From positions 1 through 64,000 of the forward strand of contig ARWO01000031.1 in NCBI GenBank assembly GCA_000402075.1: a DNA stretch of 64,000 nucleotides, given 5' to 3'. Positions 59,385-64,000 of the stretch are shown here, piece after piece. The notes below the pieces were generated by a model that had not been told where the DNA came from, did no database searches, and was given only the letters and a program-made list of their open reading frames with translations. This stretch comes from Thaumarchaeota archaeon SCGC AAA007-O23 (GTDB lineage: Archaea; Thermoproteota; Nitrososphaeria; Nitrososphaerales; Nitrosopumilaceae). The stretch's first letter is position 1. Every line of letters starts with the position of its first letter. Position numbers and translations under genes: made by a program.

Positions 59385-59476
59385 CTTAATCTCTCATTGC
59401 AGATATCGTTTGTACATTAACCATTAAAAAATAAATTGCTAAAGTTTCTGTAATAGTTTTCATAAAATAATAGAAT

Positions 59477-61165
59477 CTACATCATTCCGCCCATTCCGGG
59501 TGGCATTCCGCCCATTCCGCCCATTCCGCCCATTCCGGGTGGCATTCCACCTTCTGCGCCAGGTGGTGGGCCTGCTGACTTTGCAGTTGCGATAACATCA
59601 TCAATACGTAAAATCATACATGCTGCCTCGGCAGCGGCTGAGATAATTTGGTGTTTAACTGCAAGAGGTTCAATAATATCGCTCGACTTCATATCTACTA
59701 CTTTTCCTTTCATTACATCAATACCTGTCCATTTGTTACCATTCAGCTGTTTTGAGCGAAGTGAAGCAAGTGTGTCAATTGGATCCATTCCTGCATTTTC
59801 GCTAAGTGCGAGTGGAATAGCCTCCAAAGCCTCTGCAAATTTTTCTGCTGCAAGTTGCTCACGACCTTCAAGTGATTTTGCCCAGCTTCTAATCTTAGTC
59901 GCAGCAAATGTTTCAGGCGCTCCACCACCGGCTACAATAAATGGTGATTCCATAACGTCTTTTACTACCATGATGGCATCGTGTACAGATCTTTCTGCTT
60001 CATCTACAACCCTTTGCGAGCCTGCTCTTAGTAAAAGAGTCACAGATTTTGGATGCTTACAGTCCTCGACAAAGACCCATCTGTCTTCTTCAATTTTTCT
60101 TTCCTCAACTAAACCAGCAGTACCTAAATCCTTTTCAAATAAATCGTCTAGATTTGTTATGATTCTTCCACCAGTAGCTTTTGCTAGTTTTGTTAAATCA
60201 CTTTCTTTTACTCTTCTGACAGCAAGTATACCTGCCTTAGATAAATAATGTTGAGACATATCGTCGATTCCTTTTTGACAAAAGACAACTGAGGCGCCAG
60301 AGCCAACTACCTTGTCAACCATTTTTTCGAGCATCTTACTTTCTTCGTCTAAGAATGATTTCATTTGTTGTGGATTTGAGATGTTTATCTTAGCGTCTGT
60401 TTCTGGCTTACTGATTTCTAATGCAGTATTAATAAGAGCGATTTTAGCATCGGTTATTTTTTTTGGCATTCCTGAATGAACCACTTCCTTATCAAGAATA
60501 ATTCCCTGTAAAACTGAAGAGTCCGCAATTGACCCACCTGATTTCTTTTCCACTTTAATGTCATCTATATCCACGGTGTAATTACTATCATTTTTTTCAG
60601 CAACAGCTAGTACAGACTGCACAACCATATCAGCAAGTTGATCAGAATTTTTCCTCACCAATTTGGTTTGCATGGATGTCTTTGCGATCTTTAGTAGGGT
60701 TGGTTTATTGTCAGCAGTAACCTGATCAGCAATATCTTTGGTGTATTCTTTGGCTTTGTTTGCTGCTTTTCTATAGCCATCAACAATTATCGTAGGATGG
60801 ACTTCCTGCAACAAAAGTGATTCAGCTTGTTCTAAAAGTGCGCCTGCTAAAACTACCGCAGATGTTGTACCATCACCCACTTCGTTGTCGGTTGATTTTG
60901 CGATCTCAACGAGCATTTTTGCTGCTGGATGTTGTACATCAATTTCTTTTAGAATAGTAGCTCCATCATTTGTAATTGTAACATCGCCTAACGAGTCAAC
61001 AAGCATCTTATCCATACCTCTTGGACCGAGGCTAGTATGCACTATTTCAGCAATAATTTTTGCTGCCGCAATGTTGTTTTTTTGTGCCTCTCTGCCCTTA
61101 GTTTGACTTGCGCCGTCTTTAAGCAAAACAACCGGCATATTTGCTGATGAAGCTTGAACTGCCAT
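59477..61165 (-). CDS. thermosome subunit (group II chaperonin)
   Basis: A 562-residue Hsp60-type subunit. Motifs: KNNIAAAKIIAEIVHTSLGP, DKMLVDSLGDVTITNDGATI, the ATPase GDGTTSAVVLAGALLEQAE, AGGGAPETFAATKIRSWAKS, and GMDPIDTLASLRSKQ. The C-terminus is the usual GGM-rich tail (GMPPGMGGMGGMGG). It forms the two-ring ATP-dependent folding chamber; other subunits may lie elsewhere in the genome. It is divergent from glyA with a strong TATA box. Confidence 0.96.
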   Translation of the reverse strand: MAVQASSANMPVVLLKDGASQTKGREAQKNNIAAAKIIAEIVHTSLGPRGMDKMLVDSLGDVTITNDGATILKEIDVQHPAAKMLVEIAKSTDNEVGDGTTSAVVLAGALLEQAESLLLQEVHPTIIVDGYRKAANKAKEYTKDIADQVTADNKPTLLKIAKTSMQTKLVRKNSDQLADMVVQSVLAVAEKNDSNYTVDIDDIKVEKKSGGSIADSSVLQGIILDKEVVHSGMPKKITDAKIALINTALEISKPETDAKINISNPQQMKSFLDEESKMLEKMVDKVVGSGASVVFCQKGIDDMSQHYLSKAGILAVRRVKESDLTKLAKATGGRIITNLDDLFEKDLGTAGLVEERKIEEDRWVFVEDCKHPKSVTLLLRAGSQRVVDEAERSVHDAIMVVKDVMESPFIVAGGGAPETFAATKIRSWAKSLEGREQLAAEKFAEALEAIPLALSENAGMDPIDTLASLRSKQLNGNKWTGIDVMKGKVVDMKSSDIIEPLAVKHQIISAAAEAACMILRIDDVIATAKSAGPPPGAEGGMPPGMGGMGGMGGMPPGMGGMM

Positions 61166-61186
61166 GCCAAAAAACTCCGTTTGCCT

Positions 61187-61196
61187 ATTTTATACC
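61187..61196 (-). promoter_or_regulatory. TATA box of the thermosome gene
   Basis: The minus strand reads GGTATAAAAT, an excellent archaeal BRE/TATA. It is centred about 26 nt upstream of the ATG at 61165, so transcription would start at or next to the initiation codon (leaderless). Confidence 0.65.
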
Positions 61197-61259
61197 TTAT
61201 TTATCATTCATTCTAAAACAGATAGGTATTTTTTAATTGGGAAAAATAAGATAGATAGG

Positions 61260-62582
61260 ATGGCAAATAGTTCAAATAAAGACGCTTATGATGAAATTTT
61301 TGCAAGTTTGGAAAAACATAACAAATGGTTTGAAAACTCGATTCCTTTGATCGCTAGTGAAAACATTCCAAGCCCAGCTGTGAGAGAAGCAATAATCTCC
61401 GATTTTGGTAATAGATATGCTGAAGGTTGGCCTGGAGAACGAGTCTATGCTGGCTGTACCTACATTGATGAGGTTGAGATCCAGTGTATGGATCTCGCAA
61501 ACAAATTATTCAAGTCAGAGTTTGCAGATGTGAGACCAATTTCTGGAGTTGTTGCTAATCTAGCAATTTATTCAGCTTTTTCAAATCCTGGTGATGTTAT
61601 GTTAGCTCCATCAATTCCAGCTGGTGGCCACATCTCCCATGGTAAAAAGGAGCACTCGGGAACTGCGGGTCTTGTTCATGGTCTAGAAATTGAGTTTTTC
61701 GCATTTGACTCTGAAGAGATGAACATTGATGTTGAGAAAACAAAAGTGAAGGTTGAAGAGTTAAAAAAGCAAGATAGATTGCCGAAGATAGCCATGTTTG
61801 GTGGCTCTGTGTTTTTATTTCCACATCCAGTCAAAGAGCTGGCTGACTTTCTGAAAGGTTATGACATTCATATCAATTACGATGCCGCTCATGTTGCAGG
61901 ATTAATAGCTGGAGGAGAGTTTCAAGATCCGTTAAGGGAGGGAGTAGATACTATGACTATGAGTACGCATAAAACATTGTTTGGTCCACAGGGTGGACTT
62001 GTTTTAGCGTTTGAGAAAAATGCTGAAGCAATTAAAAAAGCAACGTTCCCAGGACTCACAAGTTCTCATCACATTCATCATATGGCCGCAAAGGCAGTTA
62101 CATTTGCAGAGGCATTGGAGTTTGGAAAAGATTATGCAAGTCAAACAATTAAAAATGCAAAGGCGTTAGCTGTAGCATTAAATGATTTGGGCTTCAAAGT
62201 TTTAGGTGAAAAAAAGAATTTCACGCAATCACACCAAACTGTTATGAATGTACTAGATTATGGCGACGGCGGTAAAATTGAAGCTGATTTGGAAAAGGCA
62301 AACATCATTGTAAACAGACAACTGATTCCAGGTGATATAAAAGCCAAGAGACATTACATGCATCCAGGCGGAATCAGGCTTGGAACTTCCGAAGTTACAC
62401 GTTTGGGAATGAAAGAGTCAGAAATGCAACAAATTGCATCATTCATCAAACAAATAGTTGTTGATAAAAAAGATGCAAAAGAAATAGCAAGCCAAGTTAC
62501 AGAGCTTCGAAAGAATTACCAGAAAACTGAATATTGTTTTGACAATAAGCTTGGCGCATACGAGTACGTAAAACTAAGATAG
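61260..62582 (+). CDS. glyA: serine hydroxymethyltransferase
   Basis: PLP-dependent enzyme of 440 residues. Start ATG at 61260 (MANSSNKDAYDEIFASLEKH); the longer frame to 61164 runs through the thermosome promoter and is rejected. Motifs: PLIASENIPSPAVREAI, SGVVANLAIYSAF, HINYDAAHVAGLIAGG and the PLP-Lys site TMSTHKTLFGPQGG. It interconverts serine and glycine with a pterin C1 carrier, feeding one-carbon metabolism. Length is normal for an archaeal SHMT. Confidence 0.95.
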   Translation: MANSSNKDAYDEIFASLEKHNKWFENSIPLIASENIPSPAVREAIISDFGNRYAEGWPGERVYAGCTYIDEVEIQCMDLANKLFKSEFADVRPISGVVANLAIYSAFSNPGDVMLAPSIPAGGHISHGKKEHSGTAGLVHGLEIEFFAFDSEEMNIDVEKTKVKVEELKKQDRLPKIAMFGGSVFLFPHPVKELADFLKGYDIHINYDAAHVAGLIAGGEFQDPLREGVDTMTMSTHKTLFGPQGGLVLAFEKNAEAIKKATFPGLTSSHHIHHMAAKAVTFAEALEFGKDYASQTIKNAKALAVALNDLGFKVLGEKKNFTQSHQTVMNVLDYGDGGKIEADLEKANIIVNRQLIPGDIKAKRHYMHPGGIRLGTSEVTRLGMKESEMQQIASFIKQIVVDKKDAKEIASQVTELRKNYQKTEYCFDNKLGAYEYVKLR

Positions 62583-62584
62583 TT

Positions 62585-62779
62585 TTATCCAGAACCTACA
62601 TTTCGGTTCTTTCTGTTTCTGGTTTTGATGCTTCCCCATGTTTCCTTTTTGATCTGAGTTTTTGAGCTCTTACCATGTGCCTTCTCAGTATGACGTTCTA
62701 ACCGCTCTGATGAAGAAAACTCTAGATCACATTTGTTACACTTTGTTTCATCGTTGTTTTTTTTACCAAATAGTCCCAT
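62585..62779 (-). CDS. C2H2 zinc-finger protein, 64 aa
   Basis: Begins MGLFGKKNNDETKCNKCDLE. The finger is CNKCDLEFSSSERLERHTEKAH (C-X2-C-X12-H-X4-H), followed by a basic tail (SIKTRNRKNRNVGSG). A single classical finger with a basic tail suggests nucleic-acid binding. The finger resembles that at the end of the flippase-like protein at 31.1 kb. It lies between glyA (convergent, 2 nt) and the 62.8-kb gene. Confidence 0.72.
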   Translation of the reverse strand: MGLFGKKNNDETKCNKCDLEFSSSERLERHTEKAHGKSSKTQIKKETWGSIKTRNRKNRNVGSG

Positions 62780-62830
62780 TTCGCCTTATTAGTATGGGTC
62801 TAGTTTCAAATAAAGTGGATCATTTTGGGA

Positions 62831-63154
62831 TTAAACGCCTGAACTTTCAGCTTTTGTAAGATCCAAAAACACTTTGTCTCCTACTGAAAGACCTAGTTTT
62901 TTGTATTCAATCATGTCTAATTTTATGGATGTTGTGTTACCCATCATACCAACTCCTCCGCCAGACATCATCTTGTTAAGCTCTTTGGCCATGTCATTCA
63001 TGTTGGAAAATCCCATAACGTTAGTCTTACCAAACGGAGAAGATAATGGTCCATTTTTTTCTTGGACGTCTTTTTTGGAAGATAAAGAAACTATTACGTA
63101 AGGAGATGCATCTGGTGCGGCGTCAATACGCACTACAACATACTCTTTTTTCAT
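62831..63154 (-). CDS. hypothetical protein, 107 aa
   Basis: A soluble protein (MKKEYVVVRIDAAPDASPYV). It looks like a small alpha-beta fold with a Met/Gly-rich loop (NKMMSGGGVGMMGN) and a C-terminal strand, KLGLSVGDKVFLDLTKAE, of the type seen in small barrel domains. No function recognised; length and composition suggest a conserved archaeal protein. Confidence 0.55.
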   Translation of the reverse strand: MKKEYVVVRIDAAPDASPYVIVSLSSKKDVQEKNGPLSSPFGKTNVMGFSNMNDMAKELNKMMSGGGVGMMGNTTSIKLDMIEYKKLGLSVGDKVFLDLTKAESSGV

Positions 63155-63179
63155 ACAAATAACACTATTTTTGAGTATT

Positions 63180-64000
63180 TTATTGTAACTTGTAAAAACT
63201 TCTAATCTTCGTTATCAGAACAGCTGGAGCAACAAAATACATGCCTATGTTTAACAATATTATGCCAATTCCATAACCAAGCATCTCGGACTCAGAGTCA
63301 ATGTCTGCATGTTGTAGTAGAGTTAATGACGCCAATAGAGGAGTGAGTGTCAATTTCACTGTTTCTTTGAAGACGGCATTCTCCCTTTCATAGTCAGCTA
63401 CTGCTGGACTAAACGAATAGTAAAATTGGTTGAATGCTGTCATGAATGATGTTCCTGATTGTGTTTGGAGTACAGTGTTGTCACGGATTTCTCTTAAGAG
63501 CTGAACTTGCGGTGCAAGCTCAGAACCGTAAGTTGCCGTAGCTATTAGACAGCCTCCAATTCTTGCTGGCGGCAGTGACTCAGGCTCAGGTTTTGCCTTT
63601 GCCTCGGCTATCAACTGTTTAAAAACTGGGCTGCTATCAAAATTTATGGGCTGCATTTTCCCATCAATCATAACTTCAAAGTTATTTACCGTTTGAAGGA
63701 AGGCGTTGATTTCATATCTAAACCACTCTGTAACATTGACATAGATTATAGAGTACTGGAACTCTGAATTGATAAAGGTGAGTTGTATTATTTTGAATTG
63801 AACGGTTCCTTTTTCGGTGCCGTGTAGTTCTTGGGTTGTAGTTATAAGATGTGCTTTTCTTCCGTCGTCACTTTCAAATACGTAGTTACCTAAAATTTTA
63901 GGGTCTTCTCCTCCTTGTACTGAAAAGAATGCGGGGCTGACACCGGCGTCTTCCCTAGGATCTCTTGGCTCTGCAGTTACAACCACTTTTGGAATAAATC
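63180..64000 (-). CDS. secreted CFI-box protein, 5' end outside the window
   Basis: The reading frame is open to the window edge, so the N-terminus is missing and the GTG at 63986 is not the start. The visible 273 residues include a beta-rich extracytoplasmic part. A C-terminal box follows, GGCLIATATYGSELAPQVQL, with REIRDNTVLQTQSG and a last membrane segment (MLGYGIGIILLNIGMYFVAP). This CFI-box end is found on many thaumarchaeal surface proteins and may be a sorting or anchoring signal. Function of the protein itself unknown. Confidence 0.78.
   Translation of the reverse strand, partial: FIPKVVVTAEPRDPREDAGVSPAFFSVQGGEDPKILGNYVFESDDGRKAHLITTTQELHGTEKGTVQFKIIQLTFINSEFQYSIIYVNVTEWFRYEINAFLQTVNNFEVMIDGKMQPINFDSSPVFKQLIAEAKAKPEPESLPPARIGGCLIATATYGSELAPQVQLLREIRDNTVLQTQSGTSFMTAFNQFYYSFSPAVADYERENAVFKETVKLTLTPLLASLTLLQHADIDSESEMLGYGIGIILLNIGMYFVAPAVLITKIRSFYKLQ

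Noticed and set aside
61164..61259. Longer N-terminus of serine hydroxymethyltransferase
   Set aside because: The extension would begin within the thermosome start region and read through its promoter, and is absent from the family.
1..64000. Mobile elements, prophage, toxin-antitoxin, restriction or other defence systems
   Set aside because: No transposase, integrase, terminal inverted repeats, restriction genes or paired toxin-antitoxin genes were recognised anywhere in the window.

Overview
The window is AT-rich archaeal DNA and almost certainly comes from a mesophilic ammonia-oxidising thaumarchaeon of the Nitrosopumilus/Nitrosarchaeum type (Nitrososphaeria). The supporting genes are archaeal: ribosomal protein S6e, both primase subunits, TFB, a thermosome subunit, an archaeal CCA-adding enzyme, two ESCRT-III-like CdvB paralogs, the archaeal phosphomevalonate dehydratase (AcnX) pair and cobalamin-ring methyltransferases. 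Two secreted-protein signatures common in thaumarchaea are also present: tandem C-terminal WIKNNAGWW repeats and a C-terminal CLIATATYG box. Some starts are TTG or GTG, and several TATA boxes lie about 25 nt upstream of the start codon, as in leaderless transcription. Coding density is very high and no insertion sequence, phage, CRISPR array or rRNA was seen. No stretch over 300 nt lacks a gene.

Layout. 1-1.6 kb: the end of rps6e with a repeat tail, a small zinc ribbon, tRNA-Gly, a tiny ORF and a GuaA-like amidotransferase. 1.6-8.5 kb: a tight four-gene unit with a UPF0182 membrane protein, two SGNH-hydrolase-like secreted proteins and an MBOAT acyltransferase, probably modifying a surface glycan or lipid. 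8.5-13.8 kb: information processing (priS-priL, nfo, glyS, cdvB). 13.9-17.5 kb: a glutamate-racemase-like protein without its catalytic cysteines, then cbiF-cbiL-cbiT and a membrane protein whose N-terminal part is disrupted at a homopolymer. 17.5-26.9 kb: the NEMF/Rqc2 homolog, AcnX, a cluster of zinc-ribbon proteins around nth, and assimilatory sulfate reduction (sat-cysH). 27-33.9 kb: a ThiI-like protein, a glycosyltransferase, a candidate structured RNA, an SDR, a flippase-like protein, thrB and queC. 34-41.3 kb: regulators, folE and queE (7-deazaguanine pathway with queC), a membrane-tethered winged-helix operon, and a second cdvB followed by a 47-residue zinc ribbon. 41.4-50 kb: small membrane proteins, a hemerythrin-like protein, an antiporter, TFB, a large secreted protein, a lysine-2,3-aminomutase-like radical SAM enzyme and an MscS channel. 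50-64 kb: prs, RNase Z, UPF0200/UPF0201, thpR, cca, a RIO-like kinase, tRNA-Pro, an SDR, an AN1 finger, glnA, thermosome, glyA and the beginning of a secreted CFI-box protein.

The genes mostly encode housekeeping functions: tRNA maturation (rnz, cca, thpR, archaeosine precursor enzymes), nitrogen and one-carbon metabolism (glnA, glyA, thrB), sulfur assimilation, isoprenoid and B12 synthesis. The least explained parts are the acyltransferase/SGNH operon, the Ser-for-Cys racemase homolog, the A9 frameshift at 17.45 kb, the 26/27-nt repeat tail of S6e, the structured RNA near 29.4 kb, and several small zinc-finger or repeat proteins. All functional calls come from reading motifs by eye; no database search was run.
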